63,231 nucleotides of DNA from NCBI GenBank assembly GCA_050176585.1, contig JBFXHX010000025.1, forward strand, positions 1-63,231, written 5' to 3'. This DNA comes from CAYYWP01 sp050176585 (lineage in GTDB: Bacteria; Desulfobacterota; Binatia; HRBIN30; CADEER01). Positions 49,119 through 58,824 of the stretch are shown piece after piece. Both the position numbers and the translations under genes were made by a program. Each line of letters starts with the position of its first letter. Position 1 is the stretch's first letter. The notes below the pieces were generated by a model. The model was not told the origin of the DNA. It saw nothing but the letters and a program-made list of their open reading frames with translations, and did no database searches.

Positions 49119-50299
49119 CGAGCGCCGAGATCATCGCGCTGGCCGACCGTTATCTGTTCCCGACGTACGCGCGCGCCCCTCTCGCGTTGGTGCGCGGCGA
49201 GGGCACGCGCGTCTGGGACGCCGACGGCCGGGTCTATCTGGACTTCTTCTCCAGCACCGTCGTCACCAACCTGGGCCACCAACACCCGGCGATCGTGCGC
49301 GCCATCGAAGCGCAGGCGCAACGGATTCTGCACGTCTCGAACCTGCACTATTGCGAGCCGCAGGCGCGCCTCGCCGAAGGTTTGGTTACCCGGTCCTTCG
49401 GCGACCGCGTGTTTCTCTGCAACAGCGGGGCGGAAGCCAACGAGGCCGCGATCAAGCTGGCGCGGCGCCATGGCCACGCGCGACGCGACGGGCGCTACGA
49501 GATCATCACCGCGTACAACTCCTTTCACGGCCGCACGCTGGCGACGCTGGCCGCCACTGGTCAGGAGAAGATCCGCGTCGGGTTCGAACCGCTGCAAGCG
49601 GGCTTCCGCTACGTCCCGTACGACGACGTGGACGCCGTCGCAGCCGCGCTCACGCCCCGCACGATCGCCGTCATGGTCGAGCCCGTGCAGGGCGAAGGGG
49701 GCATCATCGCACCGAGCGCCGACTACTTCCGGGCGCTGCGGGCGCTCTGCGACCGCCACGAGCTGCTGCTGATCTTCGACGAGATCCAGACCGGCATGGG
49801 GCGCACGGGAACGCTGTTCGCGTATCAGCAGCTCGATGTGGTGCCCGACGTCATGACGCTCGCCAAGGGGCTCGGCGCCGGCGTGCCGATCGGCGCCATG
49901 CTCGCCGGCGCCTCCGTTGCCGGTGCGCTGGACCGCGGATCGCACGGCTCGACCTTCGGCGGCAATGCGCTGACCTGCGCGGTGGCGCTCGCCGTGTTGG
50001 AGGTACTTGAGGGCGGCGGCGCGCTCGCGAACTGCCAGGCCATGGGCGCTCGCCTCCGCGCCGGGCTGCTGGCGCTGGCGGCCAAATACCCCGTCATCGA
50101 TTCGGTGCGCGGACCCGGGCTCTTGATCGGCGTCCAGCTTACGCAGCCCGGCGCTCCGATCGTGGAGCGCTGCCTGGAGCGCGGGCTGATCATCAACTGC
50201 ACGGCGAATACTGTTCTCCGCCTCACCCCGCCGTTGACCGTGTCCGCAGCGGAAGTGGACGAGGCGCTCGCCATCCTCGACGACGTGTTGAGCGCATGA
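49115..50299 (+). CDS. argD: Acetylornithine aminotransferase
   Basis: A 394-residue class III PLP aminotransferase. Motifs: FFSSTVVTNLGHQHP, FLCNSGAEANEAAIKLAR, YNSFHGRTLATLAATGQ, LLIFDEIQTGMGRTG and the PLP lysine in MTLAKGLGAGVPIGAM. It converts acetylglutamate semialdehyde to acetylornithine; it may also serve in lysine synthesis elsewhere, but the window has dapL. ATG 49115 is chosen because it overlaps the argB stop. Confidence 0.95.
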   Translation: MTSAEIIALADRYLFPTYARAPLALVRGEGTRVWDADGRVYLDFFSSTVVTNLGHQHPAIVRAIEAQAQRILHVSNLHYCEPQARLAEGLVTRSFGDRVFLCNSGAEANEAAIKLARRHGHARRDGRYEIITAYNSFHGRTLATLAATGQEKIRVGFEPLQAGFRYVPYDDVDAVAAALTPRTIAVMVEPVQGEGGIIAPSADYFRALRALCDRHELLLIFDEIQTGMGRTGTLFAYQQLDVVPDVMTLAKGLGAGVPIGAMLAGASVAGALDRGSHGSTFGGNALTCAVALAVLEVLEGGGALANCQAMGARLRAGLLALAAKYPVIDSVRGPGLLIGVQLTQPGAPIVERCLERGLIINCTANTVLRLTPPLTVSAAEVDEALAILDDVLSA

Positions 50300-51219
50300 A
50301 ACGCGACTTTCTCGCGCTCGACGCGCTGACGCGTGCGGAGCTGGATGAGATTCTGCACATCTCCGCGCGCCTCAAACGCGACCTGAAGACCGGCCGGCGC
50401 GAGCCCGTGCTGAGCGGCAAGACGCTGGCGATGATCTTCGAAAAACCGAGCTTGCGCACGCGCGTGACCTTTGAAGTCGGGATGACGCAGCTCGGCGGGT
50501 TCGCCGTCTACCTGACCCCCACCGACATTCGGCTGGGGGAGCGCGAGTCCGTCGCCGACATCGCCCGCAACCTCGAACGCTGGGTCGACTTCGTCATGGC
50601 GCGCACGAACAGCCACCGCACCCTCGTGGAGCTCGCCGAACACGCGCGCATTCCGATCATCAACGGGTTGTCGGACCTGCGCCACCCGTGCCAGGTGCTG
50701 AGCGACTGCTTCACGCTGCTCGAACGCCGCGGGCGCCTGGAAGGCCTCCGCATCGCATGGCTCGGTGACGGCAACAACGTCGCGAACTCCTGGATCGCGG
50801 CCGCCCCGCGCTTCGGGTTCACGTTCGTGCTCGCCTGCCCACCCTGCTACGAACCGGACGCCGAGCTCATCGCCGCCGCGCGCACCGCCGGCGGGACGGT
50901 GGTGATCGTGCACGACGTCCGCGAAGCGGTGGCCGATGCGGATGTGCTGTATACCGACGTCTGGACCAGCATGGGGCAGGAGACCGAAACGGCCCGCCGC
51001 CAGCGCGACTTCGCCGGCTACCAGCTGAACGCCGACGTGCTGCGCATGGCCAAGCCCGACGCGGAGGTGATGCACTGTCTGCCGGCCCATCGCGGCGAGG
51101 AGATCACCGCCGAGGTGATCGAGGGACCGCAGTCGATCGTGTTCGATCAAGCCGAGAACCGCCTCCACGTACAAAAGGGGATTCTCGTGTGGCTCAACCA
51201 GCAGATGAGCCGGCATTGA
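50296..51219 (+). CDS. argF: Ornithine carbamoyltransferase
   Basis: A 307-residue enzyme making citrulline from ornithine and the carbamoyl phosphate supplied by CarAB. The carbamoyl-phosphate site FEKPSLRTRVTFE, HPCQVLSDC, the ornithine loop WTSMGQE and HCLPAHRGEE are all present; Arg in the SLRTR loop and Met in WTSMG separate it from acetylornithine carbamoyltransferases. ATGA overlap with argD. Confidence 0.97.
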   Translation: MKRDFLALDALTRAELDEILHISARLKRDLKTGRREPVLSGKTLAMIFEKPSLRTRVTFEVGMTQLGGFAVYLTPTDIRLGERESVADIARNLERWVDFVMARTNSHRTLVELAEHARIPIINGLSDLRHPCQVLSDCFTLLERRGRLEGLRIAWLGDGNNVANSWIAAAPRFGFTFVLACPPCYEPDAELIAAARTAGGTVVIVHDVREAVADADVLYTDVWTSMGQETETARRQRDFAGYQLNADVLRMAKPDAEVMHCLPAHRGEEITAEVIEGPQSIVFDQAENRLHVQKGILVWLNQQMSRH

Positions 51220-51296
51220 CGCCCCGCGCGTGACGGTGGGCGCCCCCCATCGACGCCGCGTACGGCAACGGCTCACCCGCTTCGACCGGGAAGGAC

Positions 51297-52505
51297 ATGG
51301 AATACAAGCCCAACAAGATCGTTCTCGCTTACTCCGGCGGTCTGGATACGTCGGTGATCCTCAAGTGGTTGATCGAGCGGTACCAGGTGCCCGTGGTGGC
51401 CTTCTGCGCCGATCTCGGCCAGGGCGAAGAGCTGGAGCCGGCCCGCCAGAAGGCGCGCGACGCCGGCGCCGCCGCCATCTACATCGACGATCTCCGCGAG
51501 GAGTTCGTTCGCGACTTCGTCTTCCCGATTCTGCGCGCCGGCGCCGTCTACGAGCACGTGTACCTGCTCGGCACCTCGATCGCGCGGCCGCTCATTGCGA
51601 AGCGCCAGATCGAGATCGCCCGCGCCGAGGGCGCGGACGCGGTATCGCACGGCGCGACCGGCAAGGGCAATGATCAAGTGCGTTTCGAGCTCACCTATTA
51701 CGCCCTGGAGCCCGGCATCCAGGTGATCGCGCCGTGGCGCATCTGGGATCTCGGCTCGCGCAGCAAGCTGCTCGCGTACGCCGAGCAGCACGGCATCCCA
51801 GTCCCGGTCACGCGCGAAAAGCCCTACAGCACCGATCGCAACCTGCTGCACATCAGCTACGAGGGGGGCATCCTCGAGGATCCCTGGCGCGAGCCGTACG
51901 GCGACATGTTCGTGATGTCGGTGTCGCCCGAGCAGGCGCCGGACAAGCCCGAGTACGTCGAGCTCGACTTCGAAGCGGGGAATCCCGTGCGGCTGAACGG
52001 CGCGATGCTATCGCCCGCCGCCCTGCTCGCCGCCGCCAACGAGATCGGGGGCCGCCACGGCATCGGCCGCGTCGACCTGGTCGAAAACCGCTACGTCGGC
52101 ATGAAGTCGCGCGGCGTGTACGAGACGCCCGGCGGCACCATTCTGCACGCCGCGCATCGCGCCGTGGAATCGCTGACGCTCGACCGCGAGGTCATGCACC
52201 TGCGCGATGGGTTGATGCCGCGCTATGCCGAGATGGTATACTACGGCTACTGGTACGCGCCCGAGCGCACGATGCTGCAGGCCGCGATCGACGAGTCGCA
52301 GCGCACCGTCACCGGCACCGCGCGCCTGAAGCTCTATAAGGGCAACGTCATCGTCGCCGGGCGCAAAGCGCCGCGCTCGCTCTACAATCCCGACGTCGCC
52401 ACCTTCGAAGACGACCAGGTGTACCGCCAGGCGGACGCCGAGGGATTCATCCGCCTGAACGCACTGCGCCTGCGCATCCGCGCGCTGGTGGAGAAGCCGA
52501 AGTGA
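51297..52505 (+). CDS. argG: Argininosuccinate synthase
   Basis: A 402-residue enzyme joining citrulline and aspartate. The P-loop is LAYSGGLDTSVIL near residue 10; GATGKGNDQVRFE, REKPYSTDRNLLHIS and ETPGGTILHAAHRA are family blocks. AAGGAC lies close to ATG 51297. A 77-base gap from argF holds no gene. Confidence 0.98.
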   Translation: MEYKPNKIVLAYSGGLDTSVILKWLIERYQVPVVAFCADLGQGEELEPARQKARDAGAAAIYIDDLREEFVRDFVFPILRAGAVYEHVYLLGTSIARPLIAKRQIEIARAEGADAVSHGATGKGNDQVRFELTYYALEPGIQVIAPWRIWDLGSRSKLLAYAEQHGIPVPVTREKPYSTDRNLLHISYEGGILEDPWREPYGDMFVMSVSPEQAPDKPEYVELDFEAGNPVRLNGAMLSPAALLAAANEIGGRHGIGRVDLVENRYVGMKSRGVYETPGGTILHAAHRAVESLTLDREVMHLRDGLMPRYAEMVYYGYWYAPERTMLQAAIDESQRTVTGTARLKLYKGNVIVAGRKAPRSLYNPDVATFEDDQVYRQADAEGFIRLNALRLRIRALVEKPK

Positions 52506-52574
52506 CCGCGCCGGCACTCGCGCGCCGGTCGCGCCGGCGGGCGATCTCGTCCGTCAGCCGCGGCATCGCCGCCC

Positions 52575-53960
52575 ATGCCTGGACCGCGTAAGCGCCCGCA
52601 CAAGGCGTGGTCGGGGCGCATGGCGGAGGCGACGCATCCGCTCGTGGATGCGTTCACCAGCTCGTTCCCGGTCGACCGCCGCCTCTACCCGTACGACATC
52701 GCGGGCAGCATCGCGCACTGTCGCATGCTGGGCAGGCAACGCATCATCCCGCGGCGTGAAGCCGCGGCGATCATCGCCGCCCTCGGCCGCATCCGCCGCG
52801 AGTTCGAGCTCGGGACGTTTCGCGCCATCGACACCGACGAGGACGTCCACATGGCGGTCGAGCGCCGGCTGATCGAGCTGGTCGGCCCGATCGGTGGCAA
52901 GCTGCATACCGCGCGCAGTCGCAACGACCAGGTGGCCCTCGACCTGCGCCTGTACGCGCGCGATGCGATCAGCACCATCCGCCGCCAGGCGCGCGAGCTG
53001 CAACAGGTGCTCGGCCGTCTCGCGCGCCGCCACGCAACCGTCATCATGCCCGGCTTCACGCACCTGCAACCCGCGCAACCGGTGCTCTTCGCGCATCATC
53101 TGCTCGCCTACGTCGAGATGCTGGGGCGCGACGACGGCCGGCTCGCCGATTGCCTGGCGCGGACCGCCGTCCTGCCGCTCGGCTCCGGCGCCTTGGCCGG
53201 CACCACGTTTCCGATCGACCGCGCGTCCGTGGCGCGCGAGCTCGGGTTCCCGGCGATCAGCGAAAACAGCCTCGATGCGGTGAGCGACCGCGACTTCGTC
53301 GCCGAGCTGCTCGCCGCCCTCGCGGTGCTCGGCATGCATCTCAGCCGCTTCGCGGACGAGATCGTGCTCTGGTCCTCGCAGCAGTTCCGGTTCATCGAGC
53401 TGCCGGACGCGTTTGCCACCGGCAGCTCCATGATGCCGCAGAAGAAGAACCCCGATGTCGCCGAGCTAATCCGCGGGAGGACCGGCCGACTCTACGGCAA
53501 TCTGCTGAACGTGCTCACCGTGCTGAAGGGACTGCCGCTCGCGTACAACCGCGATCTGCAGGAGGACAAGCCGCCGCTGTTCGACAGCGTCGACACGGTG
53601 AGCGCGGCACTGGAGATCCTCATCGCCATGATCCCGCAGCTGCGCGTGCGGGCCGCGAGCATGCGCGCCGCTGCGGCGGCCGGCTACACGCTCGCGACCG
53701 AGCTCGCCGATTACCTGGCCAGCAAGGGCGTGCCGTTTCGCGAGGCCCACGGCGTGGTCGGGGCCATCGTCCGCCACGCCACCGAAGCGGGCCGCTCGCT
53801 CGAGGAGCTCAGCGTGGCGGAGCTGCGCCAGTTCTCACCGGCCTTCGAGGGCGACGTCCGGCGCTGGCTCGCGCACGAAGCGGCCGTGCGGCGCCGAAAA
53901 GCCCGCGGCGGCACCGCGCCCGCGAACGTCGCGCGGCGGCTCAAGGCGCTCGGCGTCTGA
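52575..53960 (+). CDS. argH: Argininosuccinate lyase
   Basis: A 461-residue lyase of the fumarase superfamily, last step to arginine. The signature GSSMMPQKKNPD, HTARSRNDQVALDLRLY near the N-terminus and GFTHLQPAQPVLFAHH are clear. A C-terminal stretch rich in Arg/Ala (after about 440) is slightly longer than usual. ATG 52575 follows argG by 69 bases. Confidence 0.97.
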   Translation: MPGPRKRPHKAWSGRMAEATHPLVDAFTSSFPVDRRLYPYDIAGSIAHCRMLGRQRIIPRREAAAIIAALGRIRREFELGTFRAIDTDEDVHMAVERRLIELVGPIGGKLHTARSRNDQVALDLRLYARDAISTIRRQARELQQVLGRLARRHATVIMPGFTHLQPAQPVLFAHHLLAYVEMLGRDDGRLADCLARTAVLPLGSGALAGTTFPIDRASVARELGFPAISENSLDAVSDRDFVAELLAALAVLGMHLSRFADEIVLWSSQQFRFIELPDAFATGSSMMPQKKNPDVAELIRGRTGRLYGNLLNVLTVLKGLPLAYNRDLQEDKPPLFDSVDTVSAALEILIAMIPQLRVRAASMRAAAAAGYTLATELADYLASKGVPFREAHGVVGAIVRHATEAGRSLEELSVAELRQFSPAFEGDVRRWLAHEAAVRRRKARGGTAPANVARRLKALGV

Positions 53961-53962
53961 CG

Positions 53963-54475
53963 ATGGCGCGCCAGCGTCGAGCGGCGCTGCTTCGCGCGCT
54001 CCCGAGTGCCGCGGTCATGCTGACCGCGTGCGCGCTGCTCGCACCGGCCTGCGGGCGCAAGACGCCCGTCCTGTCTCCGCAAGCCGCTGCGCCGGCGCCG
54101 ATCGCCTCGCTCGCCGCCCGCAATGCTGCGGCCGGCGTGCAGTTGATCTGGAAGCGCCCCAGCGCAACCGCCGAGGGTGCGAATCTGTTCGACCTCGATG
54201 CCTTCGTCGTCGAGCGCGCCCTCGGCGGGGGCGCATTTGCCTTTCTCGACCGCATCCAGGTGCTCGACCGGGACCGCCTGCGGCAGCAGCGGCAATACCA
54301 GTTCACCGATGCCGACGTGGCAGTGGGCGGGCTGTACCGCTATCGCGTCCGGTCGGTCACCCTCGACGGCTACCTAAGCGCGCCGTCGAACGCGGTCGAG
54401 ATCGCGCGCCAGCAACCGACGGTGACGCCCACGGCGGCACCCACGAGCACCTCGACGCGCGTGTCGATCGACTGA
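53963..54475 (+). CDS. LptM-position lipoprotein with FN3-like domain
   Basis: A 170-residue lipoprotein: lipobox LLAPAC (Cys about 30), directly followed by GRKTPVLSPQ, which resembles the CG-x-K-xP start of LptM (YifL). LptM also lies upstream of dapF in E. coli. Unlike the tiny LptM, this one carries an FN3-like beta domain (about 45-150, with VQLIWKRP, VVERALGGGAFAFL, LYRYRVRSVTLDGYLSAPSN) and a Thr/Pro tail. Its role in LPS transport assembly is only inferred. It starts 2 bases after argH. Confidence 0.82.
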   Translation: MARQRRAALLRALPSAAVMLTACALLAPACGRKTPVLSPQAAAPAPIASLAARNAAAGVQLIWKRPSATAEGANLFDLDAFVVERALGGGAFAFLDRIQVLDRDRLRQQRQYQFTDADVAVGGLYRYRVRSVTLDGYLSAPSNAVEIARQQPTVTPTAAPTSTSTRVSID

Positions 54476-54561
54476 CCGCGCGGATGGCAGCGGTCGGTAC
54501 AACGGGCTTGGAGATCCACACTTCCGGTTGCTCCCCCTGCGTGGTAGCTGACCGTCTGCGT

Positions 54562-55404
54562 ATGGCCACTCTTCCGTTCGTCAAGATGCACGGCATCGGC
54601 AACGACTACGTGTACATCGACTGCTTTGCGCATTCCGTGGGCAATCCGGCCGCGCTCGCCCGCCGCGTGAGCGAGCGCCGCACTGGCATCGGGTCGGACG
54701 GCCTCATTCTGATCTGCCCGTCGGAGGTCGCGGACTGCCGCATGGAGATGTACAACGCCGACGGCAGTCGCGGAGACATGTGCGGCAACGGCATTCGCTG
54801 CGTGGGCAAGTACGTCGCCGAACGCGGCCTGTCCGCGAACAACCCGTTGCAGATCGAGACCGACGCCGGCATCAAAGTGCTGCAGCTCCACCGGCGCAAT
54901 GGAATGGTCGAACGGGTTACCGTCGACATGGGGCCACCGATCCTCGACGGTCCTCGCATCCCGGTGGCTGCCGAAGGGCGGGTGATCGATGCGCCGCTGA
55001 AGGTCGGCGATACGGCCTACTCCATCACCTGCGTGTCGATGGGGAATCCCCACTGCGTGCTCTTCACCCCCGACGTGGAGACCCTCGACCTCGAGGCGAT
55101 TGGTCCCGCGTTCGAGCACCACTCCTTCTTCCCGAAGCGGGTCAATACCGAGTTCATCCGGGTCGACAACCGCCAGCAGTTGCGCATGCGAGTGTGGGAG
55201 CGCGGGTCGGGCGAGACCGCCGCCTGCGGCACCGGCGCCTGCGCCGCCCTGGTCGCCGCTGTGCTGACCGGCCGCGCCGACCGCCGCGCCACCGTGCGCC
55301 TGAACGGGGGCGACCTGGACATCGAATGGCGCGAGGACGATCACGTATACATGGCCGGTGACGCCGCCGAGGTGTTTCGCGGCGAGATCGAGAACTCACT
55401 ATGA
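54562..55404 (+). CDS. dapF: Diaminopimelate epimerase
   Basis: A 280-residue epimerase converting LL- to meso-diaminopimelate. The two active-site cysteines are in GDMCGNGIRCV and ETAACGTGACA; KMHGIGNDYVYID opens the fold. ATG 54562 is chosen; the upstream in-frame sequence runs through the lipoprotein gene. Overlaps dapA (ATGA). Confidence 0.97.
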   Translation: MATLPFVKMHGIGNDYVYIDCFAHSVGNPAALARRVSERRTGIGSDGLILICPSEVADCRMEMYNADGSRGDMCGNGIRCVGKYVAERGLSANNPLQIETDAGIKVLQLHRRNGMVERVTVDMGPPILDGPRIPVAAEGRVIDAPLKVGDTAYSITCVSMGNPHCVLFTPDVETLDLEAIGPAFEHHSFFPKRVNTEFIRVDNRQQLRMRVWERGSGETAACGTGACAALVAAVLTGRADRRATVRLNGGDLDIEWREDDHVYMAGDAAEVFRGEIENSL

Positions 55405-56285
55405 AGCCGCGTTTCCCAGGATGCTTGACGGCGCTCATCACGCCGTTCCGCAATGGTCAGATCGATCGGCCGGCGTTGGAGCGCCTGGTCGATGCGCAGA
55501 TCGCCAATGGCGTCCGCGGCCTGGTGCCGTGCGGCAGCACGGGCGAATCGGCGACGCTCTCGCACGAGGAACACCTCGAAGCCGTACGGCTCGTCGTCAG
55601 CCGTGCGCGCGGGCGCGTGCCGGTCATCGCCGGCACGGGGTCGAACTCCACGACGGAAGCGATCCGCCTGACGCAGGGCGCGCGCGAAGCCGGCGCGGAT
55701 GCGGCGCTGTTGATCTCGCCCTACTACAACAAGCCCACCCAGGACGGCATTTACCAGCATTATCGCGCGATCGCCGAAGCCACCCGCTTCCCACTGATCG
55801 TGTACAACATCCCGGGCCGGACCAGCTCCAAAATCGAAGCCGGCACCCTCGCCCGACTCGCCGAGCTCGAGCACGTCGTCGGCGTCAAAGAGGCGACCGG
55901 CTCGCTCGATGAATGCCAGGACGCCATCAGCCGTTGCGGCGACGCCCTGCCCGTCTACGCGGGCGATGACGCGCTGACCCTGCCGATCGTCGCCGTCGGC
56001 GGCATCGGCGTCATCTCGGTCATCTCGAACTGCCTGCCGAAGCGCTGGTCGGACACGGTCGAAGCCGCGATCGCCGGCGACTGGGCCGAGGCGCGGCGCG
56101 GCCATTACGCGCTGCTCCCACTCATGCGCGCGCTGTTCCTCGAGACCAACCCGATCCCGATCAAGGCGGCGATGCACATGCTCGGGTACTGCGAAGACGA
56201 GCTGCGGCTGCCCTTGCTCCCGATGAGCGAGCGGCCGCGCGAACAGTTGCGGCGCGTGCTGCGCGAGGTCGGCGCGCTGCCATGA
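55401..56285 (+). CDS. dapA: 4-hydroxy-tetrahydrodipicolinate synthase
   Basis: A 294-residue TIM-barrel aldolase: LTALITPFRNG, GTTGES-like PCGSTGESATLSHEEH, Tyr in LISPYYNKPTQDGIYQH, and Schiff-base Lys in VVGVKEATGSLD. It condenses pyruvate with aspartate semialdehyde, the first lysine/murein-specific step. In the dapF-A-B run. Confidence 0.97.
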   Translation: MKPRFPGCLTALITPFRNGQIDRPALERLVDAQIANGVRGLVPCGSTGESATLSHEEHLEAVRLVVSRARGRVPVIAGTGSNSTTEAIRLTQGAREAGADAALLISPYYNKPTQDGIYQHYRAIAEATRFPLIVYNIPGRTSSKIEAGTLARLAELEHVVGVKEATGSLDECQDAISRCGDALPVYAGDDALTLPIVAVGGIGVISVISNCLPKRWSDTVEAAIAGDWAEARRGHYALLPLMRALFLETNPIPIKAAMHMLGYCEDELRLPLLPMSERPREQLRRVLREVGALP

Positions 56286-56325
56286 CGCCGCGCGCCCCGC
56301 GCACCCACCGCGAGCAGCGCGGCGC

Positions 56326-57141
56326 ATGACCCTCCCGTTGATCGCCTGCGGCGCCGCCGGGCGCATGGGCCGCGCGCTCATCGCGCTCATTGCCCAGGAA
56401 CCGCGCGCCCACCTGCACGCCGCCATCGAAGCGCGCGGTCACGAGGCGATCGGACGCGACGCCGGGGCCCTGGCCGGGATCGCGGCGCTGGGCGTGCCGG
56501 TCACGGAGGACTATGCCGCGGTGGCGCGCCCGGGTACGGTCACCCTGGACTTCACCTCGCCGGCTGCTGCGCTCGAGCACTTGCGCAGCGCGGCGGCCGC
56601 CGGTGCGGGCATCGTCATCGGCACCACCGGGTTCTCGGCGCAGGCGCAGCGGGAGATCGATCAGCTCGCGCCACGCACGCGCTCGTTGATCGCCGCGAAC
56701 ATGAGCGTGGGCGTGAACGTGTTGCTCACGCTGGTGCAGCGCGCAGCCGCTGCGCTGGGCAACGCCTTCGACGCCGAGATCGTGGAGGCACACCACCGGC
56801 ACAAAGTCGATGCACCGAGCGGGACCGCGCTCGCGTTGGGCCGCGCCGTCGCCGCCGGGCTCGGGCGCGACTTCGAAACCAGCAAGTGCCTGGCGCGCGA
56901 GGGCATCGTCGGGCCCCGGAGCGAGCACGAGATCGGCATCGTCGCCCTGCGCGGCGGCGACATCGTGGGCGATCACACCGTGCTGTTCGCCGGGCTGGGC
57001 GAGCGCCTGGAGCTCACCCACCGCGCCCAGAGCCGCGAGTGTCTCGCGCGCGGTGCCGTGCGGGCGGCGATCTGGCTCGCGGACCAACCGGTCGGCCGCT
57101 ACGGCATGGCCGACGCGCTGGGTCTGGTCGAGTCGGCCTGA
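56326..57141 (+). CDS. dapB: 4-hydroxy-tetrahydrodipicolinate reductase
   Basis: A 271-residue NAD(P)H-dependent reductase: LIACGAAGRMGRALIAL nucleotide fold, VIGTTGFSAQAQ, ANMSVGVNVLL, the catalytic VEAHHRHKVDAPSGTAL and ARGAVRAAIWL. It follows dapA by 40 bases, and its product feeds DapL, encoded on the opposite strand 71 bases beyond. Confidence 0.97.
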   Translation: MTLPLIACGAAGRMGRALIALIAQEPRAHLHAAIEARGHEAIGRDAGALAGIAALGVPVTEDYAAVARPGTVTLDFTSPAAALEHLRSAAAAGAGIVIGTTGFSAQAQREIDQLAPRTRSLIAANMSVGVNVLLTLVQRAAAALGNAFDAEIVEAHHRHKVDAPSGTALALGRAVAAGLGRDFETSKCLAREGIVGPRSEHEIGIVALRGGDIVGDHTVLFAGLGERLELTHRAQSRECLARGAVRAAIWLADQPVGRYGMADALGLVESA

Positions 57142-57212
57142 GCGGAAGCCGCACGCGCTCCCGCTCGCGGCTCCTGCGGAAGCGCCATCCGGCCGCGCGC
57201 GACCGCCGCCGC

Positions 57213-58382
57213 TCAACCCTCCAGCGCTTCGCGGATGCGATCCAGCGCGGTGTCCAACCGCGCGTCGCTCACCGTCAGCGAGAGGCGGAAGAACCCCTCG
57301 CCGAACTCGCCGTAGCCGCGGCCCGGGGCAACCACGACGCGTCCCTTCTGCAGCATGAAATCGGCGAACTCGAGGCTCGACATGCCGTTGGGCGTCGGTA
57401 CCCACAAGTAGAACGTGCCCGGCGCGGGAACGTAGTCGATCCCGACCTGGCGCAGCGTCGCGACCGCCAGCGCGCGGCGCCGTTTGTAGATCTGCAACAT
57501 CTGCTCGATCGTCGCCTCGCAGCGCGTAAACGCCACGATCGCCGCATACTGCACCGCGTTGAACACGCCCGAGTCGGTGTTCTCCTTCACCTTCGCGATC
57601 GCGGCGATGATGTCGCGGTTGCCGAGCGCCATGCCGATGCGCCACCCGGTCATGTTGAACGGCTTGGAGAGCGAGTTGAGCTCGATGCCGACGTCTTTGG
57701 CCCCCTCCACGGAGAGGAAGCTCAGCGGATTCGCGCCGTCGAAGACGATCTCGATGTAGGGATTGTCGTAACAGATGGCGATGTCGTAGCTGCGCGCGAA
57801 CTCCACCAACTCGCGCAGGAAGGCCGGCGTAGCGACGGCGCCGGTCGGATTGTTCGGATAGTTGAGGAACATCGCCGTGGCGCGCCGGGCCGTGTCGGAT
57901 GGAATGTCGCGCAGCGCCGGCAGGTAGCCGTTCTCGGGACGAATCGGGACGTTCACCGGTTCGCCGCCGGCGATGAGAATGCTCGCCCGGTAGGCGGGGT
58001 AACCGGGGTCGGTCATGAGAACGAGATCCCCCGGGTTCACGCGCGCCAGCGCAAAGTGATGGCAGCCCTCCTTCGATCCGATCAGGCCGAGCACCTCCCG
58101 TTGCGGATCGACCGTCACGCCGTAGCGGCGCGCGTACCAGCGCGCCACGGTCTCGCGGAAGCTCAGCATCCCTTTCTCTTCGTCGGTGGGATAGCGGTGA
58201 TTCGCGGGGTCGTGCGCCGCCCGACACAGCTCCTCGACCACCTCTTCCGGCGTCGGCTCGACGGGATCGCCGATTGCCAGGCTGATCACGTCGACTCCCG
58301 CCGCGAGGGCGCGCCCGATCTTCTGGCGCAGCTCCATGAACAGGTATGGGGGAATTTTCTTCAGGCGCTCGGCTGATTCCAT
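57213..58382 (-). CDS. dapL: LL-diaminopimelate aminotransferase
   Basis: A 389-residue class I PLP aminotransferase: SLAIGDPVEPTPEEVVEEL, NHRYPTDEEKG, LIGSKEGCHHFALA, FLNYPNNPTGAVATPAFL and the PLP lysine in SLSKPFNMTGWRIGMALGN. With dapA, dapB and dapF facing it, the enzyme that takes tetrahydrodipicolinate straight to LL-diaminopimelate is the best fit, bypassing succinylated or acetylated intermediates. GAGGAGAG lies 3 bases before ATG 58382, which decides the start. An alternative is another aspartate/alanine-type transaminase. Confidence 0.85.
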   Translation of the reverse strand: MESAERLKKIPPYLFMELRQKIGRALAAGVDVISLAIGDPVEPTPEEVVEELCRAAHDPANHRYPTDEEKGMLSFRETVARWYARRYGVTVDPQREVLGLIGSKEGCHHFALARVNPGDLVLMTDPGYPAYRASILIAGGEPVNVPIRPENGYLPALRDIPSDTARRATAMFLNYPNNPTGAVATPAFLRELVEFARSYDIAICYDNPYIEIVFDGANPLSFLSVEGAKDVGIELNSLSKPFNMTGWRIGMALGNRDIIAAIAKVKENTDSGVFNAVQYAAIVAFTRCEATIEQMLQIYKRRRALAVATLRQVGIDYVPAPGTFYLWVPTPNGMSSLEFADFMLQKGRVVVAPGRGYGEFGEGFFRLSLTVSDARLDTALDRIREALEG

Positions 58383-58824
58383 TGCTCTCCTCGACGACCG
58401 CGGTCCCGCGCGGCGCGAGACGACCGCTGCAGTTACCACCCACCCCCGCGCGCCTCAAGCCGCCATGCCACCGCGATCGCCGGCGTCATTCGAAACCGCA
58501 TCGCTAGCTCCGTTCGTCGCGAGCCGCGCGGGCCTGGACTGCGCGGCCAACGATGCACGCGCGGCGAGCGCGCGGCGGCGCCTCGAGCGTGTACGGCGTA
58601 CGCCCGCCCACCCCGAGGTGGCCAGCGAGCGCCAGGTGCGCTGACCCGGCAACTGCCGACACTCGAGTTGCAAAATTTCAGCGATACCGATACAACGCGC
58701 GCCAGTCAGGCCTGCCGCTTCCGGGTTTGACGACGCGGCGAGCGAAATCTGGTACCGGCCGGAGCTCGCCGGCAGGAGCGACTGGGGCAGCTGGCGAGGG
58801 CGGCTGTGTTGGAGATCGGATGGT
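58383..58824. other. Divergent intergenic region dapL/folK
   Basis: About 440 bases with no supportable gene. It must hold the dapL promoter on the minus strand and that of folK on the plus strand. For folK, TTGCAA (58668-58673) and TACAAC (58691-58696) are 17 bases apart. Confidence 0.45.
58668..58696 (+). promoter_or_regulatory. Possible folK promoter
   Basis: TTGCAA and TACAAC at a 17-base spacing, in one of the most AT-rich patches of the region, about 130 bases upstream of folK. Confidence 0.4.

Noticed and set aside
56161..58458. Long minus-strand open frame spanning dapB and dapL in another frame
   Set aside because: dapL in its own frame has all motifs and a good ribosome-binding site; this frame is Arg/Ala/Gly filler.
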